NCBI GenBank assembly: GCA_009760855.2
Contig: WPIO01000094.1
Location: forward strand, 868,001 to 932,000
Source: Cristatella mucedo
Taxonomy: Eukaryota > Bryozoa > Phylactolaemata > Cristatellidae
Reading direction: 5' to 3'
DNA length: 64,000 nucleotides
The notes under the pieces were generated by a model. It saw only the letters and a program-made list of their open reading frames with translations. It had not been told where the DNA came from and did not search any database. Every line of letters begins with the position of its first letter. Within the stretch, counting starts at the first letter, position 1. The position numbers were made by a program, and so were the translations under genes. Of this stretch, positions 33,866 through 45,632 are shown piece by piece.

Positions 33866-33999
33866 GCTGGTTTGGTCAAGCGTCTAAGGTGCTCGCCCCG
33901 ACCAAGGTCTGGCCGAGGTCGTGAGCTTGAGCCCTGTGGCAAATGTGAAGCGCCTGAAAAGAGATTAAGTTCTCTTAGGGTGCTGTATAAATGAATCAT
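33866..33999 (+). mobile_element. SINE-A copy
   Basis: GCTGGTTTGGTCAAGCG (box A region), GGTCGTGAGCTTGAGCCC (box B), then AAGCGCCTGAAAAGAGATTA and GTTCTCTTAGGGTGC. The SINE and its insertion point are shared with the copy at 57376, so it was present before the duplication. Confidence 0.9.
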
Positions 34000-34271
34000 A
34001 TTTTGTAACACGCCCAATTTTTTCCCGTTTTACTAAGCTGAAAGTAGGCAGACTTGACGAGATATTTCATATTTCAATACTCAATTTAACGTTCAATTTT
34101 AACTAAGAGAGTACACGTTATAACTAAATAGTGCAAATTAATAAATTGTCTTCGCTGACTTTTGATACATAAAATTTAGCATAGGAAGGCTGGTTTTTTG
34201 CAAAGGGCCTTAGTTCAGGAGGCGCAGTAGGGATTCGTTGCATTTACTCTCTACCTTGAGGCCTCGTTGTT

Positions 34272-34272
34272 C

Positions 34273-34362
<90 letters not shown>
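34272..34362. repeat. (CT)n microsatellite within a repeat family
   Basis: About 45 CT units. The about 95 bp upstream (GGTTTTTTGCAAAGGGCC, CATTTACTCTCTACC) recur upstream of the (CT)n arrays at 52.6 and 57.8 kb, so the array travels with a repeat. Confidence 0.95.
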
Positions 34363-34365
<3 letters not shown>

Positions 34366-35180
34366 TCCCCTCGACTCTAGCAGGCGAGACCATCTCTAGC
34401 CTGGCTTGAAATCTCGTCGGCAGAAGAAAGGAGAGTCATTTTGGTATCCCATACTATGTAAGTGAATTAACATCTCGGTCGTCTAGACTTCACAGACGCA
34501 GCTACGGCTGCTCCAAGAAGATCGGCCATCGACGATCGCTGCCGCGCATGCGCACCACTCGCTCAGAAGTGACACTAAGAAAACCGCTTCAGCAGCTAGC
34601 AGCTGGTTCAAGTGCAGTCTGAGATTACGGGCTGTCATCGACTGTGGCTGGCTAAAAATCTTGCTAGCTTCCTGGTTTTGTCTAGGCACGACCGCTGCAA
34701 TTCAGTTTCGGCTGGGCTACCGAGAAAAGTCATCAAGCGTCCGTAGCCGGTCATGAATGTGGCTAAAGGGTTGGTCAACAAATCCAAAAGATTCAGTTTA
34801 AATCTCTCATTTGGTGATTCATTTGGACTGGGACTGCTACGGGCTCATCAGCAAATGCAGAGTGGAATTCTTACTCGCAACAAGGCCAGCCTTGAGTTGC
34901 ATCCATCAGGCTGCTGCACCAGTTTCAGCCTCCTTACGTCCTCGGGTGTTTCAGCGAAAATAAACTAGCTGTCCTAGTTCCTTCTCTTAAAATCTGTCTA
35001 GCGGTCTCGCGGTCACGTCGCTCGATTAGCTGCTCAAGAACGGAAAACTTTCTGCCAAAGCCGCAAAGTTATCCTCGCCTTCCACTTGAAAGAGCGTGGG
35101 GCATCCGGGCGCCGCGGCGGCAATCAGCAAAGACAATCTACTGGCCTTCACCCGCCATCCGTCTGTCTCCGCCGCCACCC

Positions 35181-35202
35181 GCCCCCCCCCCCCCCCCCCC
35201 CC
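35181..35202. repeat. Poly(C) tract
   Basis: About 22 consecutive C. Confidence 0.9.
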
Positions 35203-37250
35203 CGCCGCCACCGCGCCCTTTCGCCCGCCACCGTGCCCTTCCACCTATCCCCTGCCCCCCTCGGCCCCGTGATGGAATCGTTGGCTGTCCGAAACGGGCC
35301 GCGAGTGGCACTGGATACTTCAAGGATACTTCCGCTGACAAAGATACTTCCGACGGTAGGATGCGCAGAACGCTGCGTCGGCGTCGGCTGGTGTCTGCGG
35401 TTTGACGAGGATCTCTGTCCCGTTCGCTGGTGCGCAGTAGCGGCACGACCCAGCGCCTCGCCGTCGCCTCCGTCACTCCGCCATACACGCTGTTCTAAGC
35501 GTCATATTTGCTGCACGCTTTCTCCTGCTCGCCTGAGCATGATAATCAGGGGCATCTCAATAATCATTGGATATTTTTTTATCTCGCTACAAATTTAAAA
35601 GCGCCCGAATAGAGATGTTTTGTTCTCTTGGTGCGGCGCTACACAAATGCCCTATTACTGCTACTGGTATTTCAGTCGTGTCATCTCTGCCCACGGCCGG
35701 CCCGTAACCAGCTTGCCTTAAGGGGGCTATCTAGCTTCGGTATTGCCAGCTAACTTGTGTGTTCCGTCCGACCGATCGGAAACACCTCTTAAACAGACGT
35801 CGCATCTTACGACCCGCTCGTCTGACTCAAGTCGTCTAGCTGCACCTCTAACCAACAACAAATCCTCTGGACAGTGCGAATTTAAGTTCGGAGGAAGCAG
35901 GCTCGCACGAAGAGACCCCAGCCGGGCCTGTTGGCCCACCGCCTACCACCGAATGGCGGCCGCATTGCCGCGCAAGCCGGGACGAGGAGGCAAGGAATAG
36001 AGAAGTTGTATAATTTAAGCGAACGCTCTCAGCTCTAGCAGACAAGCGTAGATTGAAGCGCACGCCCTTCTTCCGCCGATCGACGAGGTCGTTGCATCAC
36101 CTGGCCTTTAGTCTTTTATTTTTCGCGATCGCGAGAGCACCTGCTCGACGGAGCGCCAGCGCGTGCGGAGCTCGCGGCGGCGTAACTCGACTCGAAACGG
36201 CCACTCGGCTCGAAAGGGCACGCAGCGGTGACCTAAGAGTCAGCGGTTAGAGTCTGCAGACGGTCGCTCAAGCTTACAAGAAAATCCACGCCACTTTTAA
36301 CGCACACTATTTACGGCATTGCGGCGCTGTAAGGATTGCGTAATCTGGGTTGCCAGCCGAATGACGTCGAAATGAAATCTTATAAAAGAGAGAGAGTCTA
36401 AAGGCAGAGAAGGCTCGCGCACCGTGGCCGACGCAGTGCCACCACAACGCATGTGGCAGCCCTCCGGGGGACGGCTATCTGAGGGCCGCCGTCGATCGCG
36501 TGCTTTCTCCCGGGCGTAGACGACTTGGTCACGTGCTTTCTCCCGGGCGTTCTACGACTTGCTCTGGGGGCGCAGCGAGCGTTGCTCCGCCCCAGAGCGC
36601 CATTGCGGGGCAACCGAGTAATCGCCTTCTCTGCGATGCAGATCTGAGAAGAAACTCTGCTAAATCGAGACGTTTGTCAAGGAAAACGGCACCGCAGTCA
36701 TTGGTTAGCGGTAATTGCACTCCCTCTCGCAGCCACTGAGAACTCAAAAGATTCGGGAAACCGCCAGTTATTGCCCATAACCTCGTCACGCTCTGACAGC
36801 TGCACAGTCTGCACCTCTGCAATCGGTGACGTATGGCGCTAGTTCAGACGATTAAGCAGCTGCACCGGAGCAGACTTCAATACCGCAGAACGCTCGACCT
36901 CTCTCTCAAAACGCCAGCGAAACTCGGCCGCAATCTTTAATTAATCCGGTACGCACCGCGCAGGAAGGCGGGGATAGCGATGGGGTCTAGCGGTTTCGCG
37001 GTCGCGTCGCTCGATTAGCTGCGCCGGATCAGAAGCCTTCTACCAAAGTCTCGAAGCTATCCTCCCCGCCCAGCCGAAAGAGCGCGGGGCAGCCAGGCGC
37101 CGCCAAGGCGATCAGCGCAGAGCACGCTCGGGAGTCACCGGTTTCCGCCCGCCACCCGATCCCTTCCACCCGCCACCCTTCCCTTTCCGCCCGCCACCCG
37201 TGCCCTTTCGCCCGCCGCTCGTCCCTTTCCGCCCGCCACCCGTTAAGGGG

Positions 37251-37819
37251 GATAAACTTGCATCTTACCCAATGATGGCGGAACCTCGAACCGGCTCTTT
37301 AAACGGCTCAGCTCGCGATTACCGCCATTTTAAAAACTAGTTTAAACTGGAGTAGTACGTAAATGAACGAGAAGGTGCCTAAGTCGCTAAAAAATTCGCA
37401 CGACATCGACCTGATGCCAGCGCTGACGATCGATCACAGTCTCGAGCTCTTTTTACGATCCTGGTCAGCTTCTCATTCGCTTGCTCTGACATTTACACTT
37501 ATTTACATTGACCTTACTCTGACGTTTCGTGACATGCACTTCTTTTGACCCTGCCGCATCATGAAATATCATTTAAGAGAATTATTGTAGTACAGTATAC
37601 GTGACCTTGCAGCGAAGCGATTAGTTTTCAAGGTGAAAGTATGAGAGATGCACCGATCATGCTAAAAGGATCAAGGAGGAGGTTAAACAGCCAGCTGGTC
37701 CTTCACCTAGGTAGCGACTCTCTAACATAGACTAGGATGAAAAGATGAATAATTTGAGAATCACGGATACCAAGAAAGTGAAAAAGAGCATTGTATGTAA
37801 TCAAGTATCCAAAAATGCT
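37251..37819. other. No gene recognised
   Basis: Sequence between the repeat blocks and a CR1 copy. No motif or exon signal. Confidence 0.45.
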
Positions 37820-39608
37820 GATGTCGACGATCAACCATCTCCTCACCTCTCCCAGATTTGCTCCTTACCTAATGACCCTTACGATGATCTAGCCAAACGC
37901 TTCTCTTGATTCTTTGCCCAGAAGATAGACAAGATCAGGGAGTCCATCCCTGCACAGTATCCCCCCTAGAATGCTGTCCCTCGATTCCTGGTTACACCTC
38001 AATGTCTGCATTTAAGCAGATCACTAGTGCTCTCGCCCTGAAGTTCCTTTCCCAATCAAAGAAGACGAGTCCTTTGGACTCCATTCCCACTGTCCTGCTC
38101 CTACGTTGCAATGATCTGCTGCTGCCATGCATGACTAACATCGTTGATATGTCATTAGCCTCAGGTCATGTCCCAGCACCTTTCAAAAAAGCTTTAGTAA
38201 GGCCACTACTCAAGAAAGCGACACTAGACCAAGAAAACTTGAGCAACTACCTCCAGTCTCCTTTCTACCATTCCAATCATAAAGTTCTTCTAGAGCCCCT
38301 CTCATCTCACCTGGGCATCACTGGCACTGCTCTACAGTGGTGCAGGTCCTATCTCAGTGGGAGACTCCAGAGTATTGACGTGAATGGACAAAGATTATCC
38401 GAGGTACCTCTGAAATATGGGGTACCTCAGGGTCTCTTCTAGGTCCGGTTCTTTTCACAGTTTATACTCTCCCTCTTGCTGATGTGATTGCCAAGCACAA
38501 TCTAGGCTTTCACTTCTATGCGGATGACACTCAGTTGCACCTTTGCTTTGATCCCTCCCAGCCGTCGAGCACCTCGAATACTCTCAACTCACTTGCTGCA
38601 TATATTCATGACATCCGCACATGGATGGCCGCAAATTTTCCTAAACTAACCGATGGTTAAACTAACTTACTAGTCATGGGCAAACCCAGTGTGATTCAGA
38701 AATTGGAAAGGCTGACGCTCAAAGTTGGCACTGCCAGCATATCTCTTGTTGAATCAGCTCGAAATTTAGGTGTCAAGTTCCAATGTGACCTTTCGTTAGA
38801 CGACCACATCAGCTCCACAATCAAGTCTGCCTAAATTTAGTTGCATAACATTGCTAAAATTCGAGCTTGTTTAGATAAGGATACCACGTCTACGCTGGTC
38901 CATGCATTCGTGACATCTCGTCTTAACTTCTGTAACTCACTGCTTGCTGGCCTACCGGCATGTACAATCAGGCGATTACAGCTGGTGCAAAACTCAGCAG
39001 CTAGGCCTCTCTGTCGTGAGCCTTGCAGTTGCCACATCACACCACTTCTCGCCGACCTACACTGGCTACCAGTCAAGCAACGGATCGACTTCAAGGTTTT
39101 GTTGCTCACTTTTAGGTCACTTCCTTCTTTGGCTCCAGCCTATCTCTCAGATCTACTCCCCCACCAGGCCAACCATCGTACCACCCGCTTTTCGGAATCC
39201 AACAGTTTACCAATACCTCGTACAAACATCAAATCCTTTGGAGACCGTGCATTTAGTTCGTATGCTCTCGAAGCCTGGAACTCACTCCCGGCTTGCGTCA
39301 GATCATCCCCTGACTTGATCACATTAAAAAGAACTTAAAACCACACCTACTTAGGACAGCATTTAGTGGGTCCCTGTGATTCGTCCTGCATGTGCATATG
39401 CGTGCTGACACTGTGCATGCTGCCACTAACCACACTTGCATGCTGACCCTGTGCACGTCACCCCTAACCATGTTATTCATGTTGTTCATCGATCATAATA
39501 TTACTCACCATTCAATTGCGTTTCCCTTTGTAACAAACTTAAAGCGCCTAGAAAGAGATTGTTCTCTGAGGGCACTTATCACGTGTATTATTATTATTAT
39601 TATTATTA
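37820..39608 (+). mobile_element. CR1-like LINE, longest sense copy, decayed
   Basis: Starts upstream of the reverse transcriptase (LPNDPYDDLAKRF-like) and reads [68 protein letters not shown], then a shifted [12 protein letters not shown] (about 38505-38545), a C-terminal frame at 38841-39338, the 3' UTR, tail and (ATT)n. A deletion removes part of the catalytic region between about 38275 and 38285 (no FRANHSTES or LLDLSAAFD block), and several frameshifts follow. Not functional. Confidence 0.93.
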
Positions 39609-39662
39609 TTAAGTTAAGAAAGGAAAAATGGTCTTCCGAGAGAGGCATTTTGGTTAATGAAG

Positions 39663-40890
39663 ATGGATGAGACTGGTTGATGTCTTGGGAAGATTACTTT
39701 AAATGGTAGGCTTAGGGATTATGAATATGTTGGATTGGATAGGAATGATACCGATTTTGATGTACTATTTGAAAAGACATATGTTGAGTTAATTAAGGTA
39801 ATTAAGGAATTGATAAAAACCATGAGTGACTTAAAGTTAGCTATGGTTATATCTCCAATTTTAAGAAGTGAAACCGGAGACATGAATTATCAACCATTTG
39901 AAGCAATAAGCAATTCAAAGATAAATAGACTTTCTTATGTTAAAAAAATCATTAGGAATCAATTCTCAGCTTTCAAGAGAAGAGTTGAGGAGTAGATCGA
40001 TAAAGGATCAAGTTGGCATATAGTTGGTGTTAATGCTGTTTCTGCTAACTTTACACCTTCATCAGACATCGACATTTGGAGGTAGTTACGTGTCAAATGC
40101 CAGAAGAATTAGAAAAGAAGAGATCAACCTTAAACATAAAGAATGAATCTGATAACCTTTGTGCTCTGTGGTGTGTCTTAAGGTTTTTACATTTAAGGAA
40201 AAATCATCCAGAATCAGCAACCTAAAAGAGATTTTATAAACTAATCATTCTCATTTCATACCAGAAATAGAGGAACTATTCAATACCAGCATTCAACTAG
40301 TGTAAGCATTGAGCGTTGATAACGTCCCTAGGTTAGCAGAGTTATTTTATATTAGCATAAACGTGTTTGAGTATGATGATAATAGTTTGAGTTCATAAAT
40401 CGTAGTTGATAAAGAGAAAGAAATGCCTTTAGATCTTTTTACTTTTTAGTAATAAAGAGAAGACTAATTCACATTGTGTTATTATTAGTAGCTTTAATGG
40501 CCTACGTAGAAGTTCAAAGGGTTGTGGTATTCAATTGTCTTGCGAAAGATGTCTAGCAAGATTTTACTCAGCAGATAAGCTAGAGCCTCTCATTGATGCT
40601 TGCAAGAGAGTTAGTAATGGCGGCCTGACGAGGGCTAGAAGGCATACGGCCTGCGATCGAAGGGATGGGGCGGGAAATTTATGCCCTTTTAAGGAGTGTG
40701 GATAAACTGTATCTGGTGTCCTTTCATTGCTTACGCAGATTTTACGTGCGTGCTGAGCGATGTTTGAAAGCGAGATAAGAAAGATTGCCAAAAACAATAG
40801 AGAGCTTTTCAAAAACGTGTACCATGCTCAAGTTCATAAGTTATAGTTGACTACAAAGGAAATGTAAGAAGTTCTAAACCATTTAATGAA
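39663..40890 (+). pseudogene. Polinton-type DNA polymerase B, N-terminal part
   Basis: A clean frame of about 115 codons (39681-39995, LGKITLNGRLRDYEYVGLDR) leads into IDKGSSWHIVGVNAV. After frameshifts come a GGSYV block (about 40077-40091), MPEELEKKRSTLNIKNESD, LCALWCVLRFLHL, FIPEIEELFNTSI, SINVFEYDDN, then SHCVIISSFN with a zinc-finger-like CERCLARFYSADKLE, and PFIAYADFTC at about 40719-40750. The last matches the ExoI motif of protein-primed polymerase B, although the second acidic residue is replaced by Thr. This order of blocks is characteristic of metazoan Polinton polymerases. At least four frameshifts and five in-frame stops are present. The exonuclease remainder and all polymerase motifs are missing after 40890, where a SINE-like tail and (TG)n interrupt. 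No function is possible. Confidence 0.82.
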
Positions 40891-40934
40891 ATTAGCAATG
40901 TTAGAGGTTTTTTTCAAAGGCTTGATCACTGAAG

Positions 40935-41062
40935 TTAATGCGCCTAAACAAATATTAAATTCTTTTAGGGTGCTATACAAATGAATTATGTATGTATATG
41001 TATACATGTGTGTGTGTGTGTGTCTGTGTGTGTGTCTGTGTGTGTGTGTGTGTCTGTGTGTA
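40935..41062 (+). mobile_element. SINE/CR1-type tail remnant and (TG)n microsatellite
   Basis: GCGCCTAAACAAATATTAAA, then TTTTAGGGTGCTATACAAAT resembles a SINE-A tail only. It is followed by (TG)n at about 41008-41060. Confidence 0.7.
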
Positions 41063-41064
41063 TC

Positions 41065-41478
41065 TAACTTACCTGGACCTAAATTAAAGACAAACTTTCC
41101 CAATATTTGAGTTCGAGTTCCGTTGCTATAACTCGTAGAGTTTTCTATCTTATCGCAATGCAATATAATCATGCTGGTAGAACCTCAAGGGAAAATGTTC
41201 TCGGAATAAGTTTTAGTATATGCAGTGCAAGTAACCAAATTCTTAATTTTTGGATATTTAGTAGCAAAGTTTGGATCTGTTGTATAAGCACCGGCATAAA
41301 AATTTAAAACTGTATTAACTTTTTATTTACTCGCTAGGGAAGTGTTTCCAGGTGGAAGAGTGATCCGTCCTTTCAACGTTGTGGTATCAGCTCCCATTTG
41401 CAATTTTTCAGTGATTCCACTTTGCTCTAAACTGTTATTGATCGTGTCCATTACATCAGTTGACCGTCCTTCCTATAG
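41065..41478 (-). pseudogene. Unassigned structural-type ORF of the island, minus strand
   Basis: One continuous minus frame of about 135 codons with two stops, reading GADTTTLKGRITLPPG, FYAGAYTTDPNFATKYPKI, then TSMIILHCDKIENSTSYSNG and GKFVFNLGPGK. It has the beta-rich, Thr/Ser/Gly composition of a capsid or fibre protein. I do not recognise the family. A (TG)n array truncates it at the C-terminal side. Confidence 0.5.
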
Positions 41479-41479
41479 A

Positions 41480-42413
41480 AGGAGCTGCTAGAATTAATGG
41501 AATTTTCTACGTTGAAGGCAGCATAGCTGTGTATTCTGATCCTACATATGCTTTAGATATACCTAACTTTAAATTTATTAAGACTCACTTTGTCACTAAA
41601 CTAGTCATACGATAAATGGTACTCTAGCTATGAGTAACATCATGATCAAGGTTACGAAAGATCCTACTAATCAAAACGATGGTGTGAGATTAAGCCATCT
41701 ATAAAAACTATTAGATGGAAATACTACAGTAAATAGCCTTAGAGGATTTTACTATAGTAGTTTTTTAAATCATAATGCAGGAGCAACAGAATGGGTGAGT
41801 AAATACTTAATGTGACGATTTGAATGCAGGATTTGTTAGAGCTGCATATTGTACGTTACCAGGTCAACCATCTAGGAGACTTGTAACGTTATGCCAATAT
41901 AATAGGCCTTATCCTGATGGAGTAACGCGAGAAATACTTTGAAGATACTATGTAGGTTCTAATAACAAATTGGTTGAAAACATACTTAGTATAAGAGGAA
42001 AGAACTTACCCTAAAGATCCTATAATGATCTATGTGTATATAGGTATAAAATTATAAATGTCATTACAAAGATCTGATCTACTAATGCTCGGCACATTAA
42101 ATCTAGACAATAGGATAGTCTATCTGAGTAGGGCTATCGATTTAGATGATGTTTTGAATACAGATACCACAGAATACAATTTCACTAGAAAAAAATCAGA
42201 TTACAAATAAAAAGTGATCTATCAACTTTCGAAAAAAGATATTTAAAAGTATCCGAACCACTAAATGGAGGTGGTAGAGCTACTAAATCGTATGCAGTTA
42301 CGAGATTGGTGAATAGAAGAAACTATGTAGCTAAGAAATCTAAATTAACTCTGAATTGTGTTGTTAATCTTTATAGGCTTTTACGCTTAGCACCTATTAC
42401 ATATATATATATG

Positions 42414-42468
<55 letters not shown>

Positions 42469-43330
42469 ATATATACATGTATATATATATATATATATAT
42501 ATGAAATTAGTAAACCGATATTAAACATTGGATACTTACGCCAATATTTACGAAATAAAGGAACCTTAAGGATTCCGTCAAGTTTTGGAAACCAAGACTT
42601 TATAGTATCTCTTCCTAAAACTATGCAAACAAGAAAAATGGTTGGATACCTTACTGTTCCTGGCATAGAAAATGTAGCCATCGGAGATGCAAATACCCTA
42701 TCGAGACTATCGTCAGTTGTAAGACCTCCGTGATTAAGTTATGAAATAACTAAACTTATGATTAGAGATTTAAGATTGTTTATAGCCTCACCTAATTAAG
42801 TAGCCTTAAATATTGGTACTTCTATAAAAGTAACTGAAGGAGTGCTCACTTAAGATGATGAGTATGATGACTATGTTTTATCGGGTCCAGTTCCTTAAAA
42901 GTATGAAATTCTCATTACATCTTCCATCAGATTCAATGGTTATAGGTTTTAATTATTATTAAGCAGTAAAAAAAAATTAAAGATCCTAGTATGTCTTCAT
43001 TATATCCAAACGCATCAATAATTAGTATATTAAATTGAAATCAATTACCTCACAATGCATACATGGAAGAAACTGCCATAACAGATGGAGTGAGCGGATA
43101 AGGCATATCTTTTAAACCACTAGATGTTTTCTTTTCAGCGATAAGGCAAAGACAAAAAGGGTATATATAGAATTAATTTTCCCAGATTATGTAAGAAATC
43201 TAACTCGAAATTCCGGTAGATTTGTCACATTATCAGCAAACGATTTTATAGAATTAAAAGTCTTCAAGAGTATTCCACTTTTATCTAATTAAATGTAAAT
43301 GCATTTCATATATGATGAACATTGGTGAAC
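41480..43330 (+). pseudogene. Unassigned plus-strand ORF remnants of the island
   Basis: Successive open stretches in shifting frames: INGIFYVEGSIAVYSDPTYA (41490-41620), AMSNIMIKVTKDPTNQND (41615-41800), AGFVRAAYCTLPGQPSRRL (41820-41940), LLMLGTLNLDNRIVYLSRAI (42060-42210), STFEKRYLKVSEPL to LNCVVNLYRLLRLAP (42220-42400), then after a (TA)n array NIGYLRQYLRNKGTLRIPSS (42525-42900), HNAYMEETAITDGVSG (43050-43120) and IELIFPDYVRNLTRNSG (43160-43290). Internal stops are frequent. Probably two or more structural genes; no family was recognised. Confidence 0.45.
42400..42502. repeat. (TA)n microsatellite
   Basis: (TA)n with short TGTA interruptions. It splits an island ORF. Confidence 0.95.
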
Positions 43331-43379
43331 TATAAATTAGAAAAAAGTTTAAAACTGGTAAGTTATTCACGAAATAATT

Positions 43380-43508
43380 ATGAAAATGAAGATTGAAGCC
43401 AACGTTATAGTTGTGAAAGAGAATGCTTTATCTGAAATAGAGGTTGTAGCAAAAGCTACAAAACTATTAGAAGTGGAATTAAAATACTCCACCGCTGATC
43501 TTCGGTAA
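43380..43508 (+). CDS. Small intact ORF in the island (42 aa)
   Basis: ATG to TAA without interruption: starts MKMKIEANVIVVKENALSE, a short lysine/glutamate-rich helix-forming peptide. It lies where plus-strand and minus-strand gene remnants converge and overlaps the end of the minus-strand one. Being uninterrupted may be chance at this length. Confidence 0.25.
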   Translation: MKMKIEANVIVVKENALSEIEVVAKATKLLEVELKYSTADLR

Positions 43509-44234
43509 TCAATTCTCTAGGATTAACTAGAATTGGAGAATAAACATCATCGCCTATTATAGTGTCTAGCATCATCAGCCAATCTGTTTTTTAGCATACG
43601 CTGCACTTCGCATCGCGTTCACTTTTTCAACTTTAGGATTGTTAAGGATCTCTGTAAAAATGCTGCCATCTCTAATCTTTGAGTGAACGCTTCCCGTGTA
43701 AGGATCCGATAGCGTCCTCCGCAATGAGTCACATTCCGGCATGGGTCTTTGAGATTCAAACAACGAAAACCGAAGGTCCCCAATCTTACCCATTCCAATC
43801 GCGTAAATAAGAACTTTAGACAGCTGCAACATGAAGGCGTTCGAATCAGCATCTACGAGACGTGCGAGGACTGGAAGACCAGGTAATTTACCTATTCTCT
43901 ATATAATAGTAAACATGATTAAATCGGAGAGTTCCTCCCGGTACAGAAACGGAAACAGGTTCTGGAAGAAGTGACTCTGGATTAACAGTAGCAGTGGTTG
44001 CTGGGGGAACCGTCTCTACTGGAACGACTGGGACATGGCCTATCTCGTTACTAGCTTATATGGTTGTCTGATCCACTCATACCAGTAAAGATGCTCAGCA
44101 AATGCGCGTAAAACCTCATTCTTAGTGATGGGTTCCATATCAGGCTTAACAGCACTAACTTCACTAATGAGAGGAGATACTGCAAGAATCTGATCTGCAA
44201 CCCATGTGGTGTAACTGATAATCTTACTAGCATC

Positions 44235-45178
44235 TCACATCTGCTCCACAGTCAAGTCTGCCTACTTTCAAATACGTGATATTGCTAAAATTTGGGTTTG
44301 TTTAGACAGGTATATCACATCTAAATTGGTCCGTGCATTTGTGACATCCCGTCTTGACTTCTGTAACTCACTGCTTGCTGGCCTACTGGCATGTGCAATC
44401 AGCAGCTTGCAGCTGGTAAAAAACTGTACAGCTAGGCTTGTCTGTCGTGAGCGTCGCAGTTGCCACATCACACCACTTCTCGCCGACCTGCACTGGCTAC
44501 CAGTCAAGCAACGCATTGACTTCAAGGTTTTGTCGCTCACTTTTAGGTCCCTTTATTCTTTGGTTCTATCCTACCTATCAGAACTACCGCCCCTACAGGC
44601 TAGGCATCGTACCACTCGCTTTTCGGAATCTAATCGCTAAAGCATACCTAATACAAGCCTCAAATCTTTAGAGACTGTGCCTTTAGTTCGTACGCTCCCA
44701 AAGCCTAAAACTCAGTTCCGACTTGGGTCACGATATCTCCTGACTTGACCACATTTAAAAAGAAGCTAAAAACCCGTATATTTACCACAGCATTTAGTGG
44801 GTCCCAGTGATTAGACCTTTATAAATAATAAATAATATAATTCATTTATACAGCGCCCCAAGAGAACTTAATCTCTATTCAGGCGCTTCACATATGCCTC
44901 GGGGCTCGAGCCCACGACCTCAGCCAGACCTTGGTCGGGGCGAGCACCTTAACCGCTAGACCAAACCAGCTTGGCATGTGCTTACGTGGGCTGACACAGT
45001 GCGTGCTGCCACGAACCACACCTGCATGCTGACCATAAGTATGTCACCCCTAACCATGTTATTCTTATTGTTTATTGAGCATGCTACCAGTAACCGTTTG
45101 ATCGTGCTTCCTTTGCAGTAAATGTAAAGTGCCTAGAAAGAGATTGGGTTCTCTGAGATCGCTAAGTCAAATGAATTA
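44235..45178 (+). mobile_element. CR1-like LINE inserted in an island gene
   Basis: 5'-truncated in the reverse transcriptase (CTGCTCCACAGTCAAGTCTG), with a frame at 44326-44640, 3' UTR and tail. A SINE-A is nested in the 3' UTR. Confidence 0.92.
44839..44970 (-). mobile_element. SINE-A nested in a CR1 copy
   Basis: Well preserved: tail complement, GGGCTCGAGCCCACGACCTC, TTGGTCGGGGCGAGCACC, TTAACCGCTAGACCAAACCA. It interrupts the CR1 3' UTR, giving the order island, then CR1, then SINE. Confidence 0.95.
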
Positions 45179-45534
45179 TTCCTACTATTCTTTTTATTAT
45201 TTATATCCCAATTCAACCTATTGCCAATCTTACTTCTAAGTTAGCCACCAAATCAGCTGTAACTTCAGAATTGCTAGCATTAAACACGGAGATGTCTGAA
45301 GCGAGCGTTTGAGAAACGAGTAAGGACCGAGTTCATAAACTTAACTTAACGAGTTTAGATTTAATCTATGGTAGTCGATGCCCTGCTTCAGTTTCTGAGA
45401 TGTAGTCGCATCATTACCGTTGGTGATATCAGTTTCAGTGGCAGCAGCAGCGGTAGTGCTAGTAGCAGCTGGCTTAGGCATTTCCTTTCCTAATTTAATG
45501 TAGAAAAGCTAATAAGCTAAACTTGAGTTATTGA

Positions 45535-45632
45535 TTATATCTTATTAGGGAAATCTTGAATGGTGACTGATAATGTAACAGTAGCAGGACCGAGAAGAGA
45601 TCAAGAAGTACCTGTAAGTACTCCTACGGTGG
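45535..45632 (-). pseudogene. C-terminal piece of the island's fibre-like gene (probable)
   Basis: The minus frame reads TVGVLTGTS, a stop, then LLGPATVTLSVTIQDFP and ends NKI-TAA at 45535. It has a beta-strand-rich composition. The CR1 complex at 45633-46425 separates it from the rest of the fibre-like remnant; that the two belong together is inferred from position and strand. Confidence 0.45.

Larger units (their letters stand above)
33640..37250. repeat. Repeat blocks also present, rearranged, at 52.5-60.4 kb
   Basis: Segments with clear second copies: 33660-34380 with 57180-57900; 34380-35000 with 53548-54150; 35490-35890 with 58655-59060; 35905-36450 with 59825-60400; 36500-36960 with 56460-56890. 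Unit order differs between the two loci, so this is either several mobile repeats or a rearranged segmental duplication. No protein family was recognised in the open frames here (for example 35086-35598), which are GC-rich and repeat-like. Confidence 0.75.
43430..45481 (-). pseudogene. Unassigned island gene, split by a CR1
   Basis: The start is ATG at 45481 (MPKPAATSTTAAAATETD), 54 bp downstream of the stop of the previous minus-strand gene. The N-terminal part continues, after a frameshift, VFNASNSEVTADLVANLEVR to about 45190. A plus-strand CR1 (44235-45178) is inserted. The gene resumes as WVADQILAVSPLISEVS, NEVLRAFAEHLYWYEW, VPVVPVETVPPATTATVN, MLQLSKVLIYAIGMGKIGDL, MPECDSLRRTLSDPYTG and, after another frameshift, LDTIIGDDVYSPILVNP near 43480-43560. 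It has a Thr/Ala-rich N-terminus and a Pro/Val-rich hinge. No family was recognised; a minor structural protein is a guess. Confidence 0.55.
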
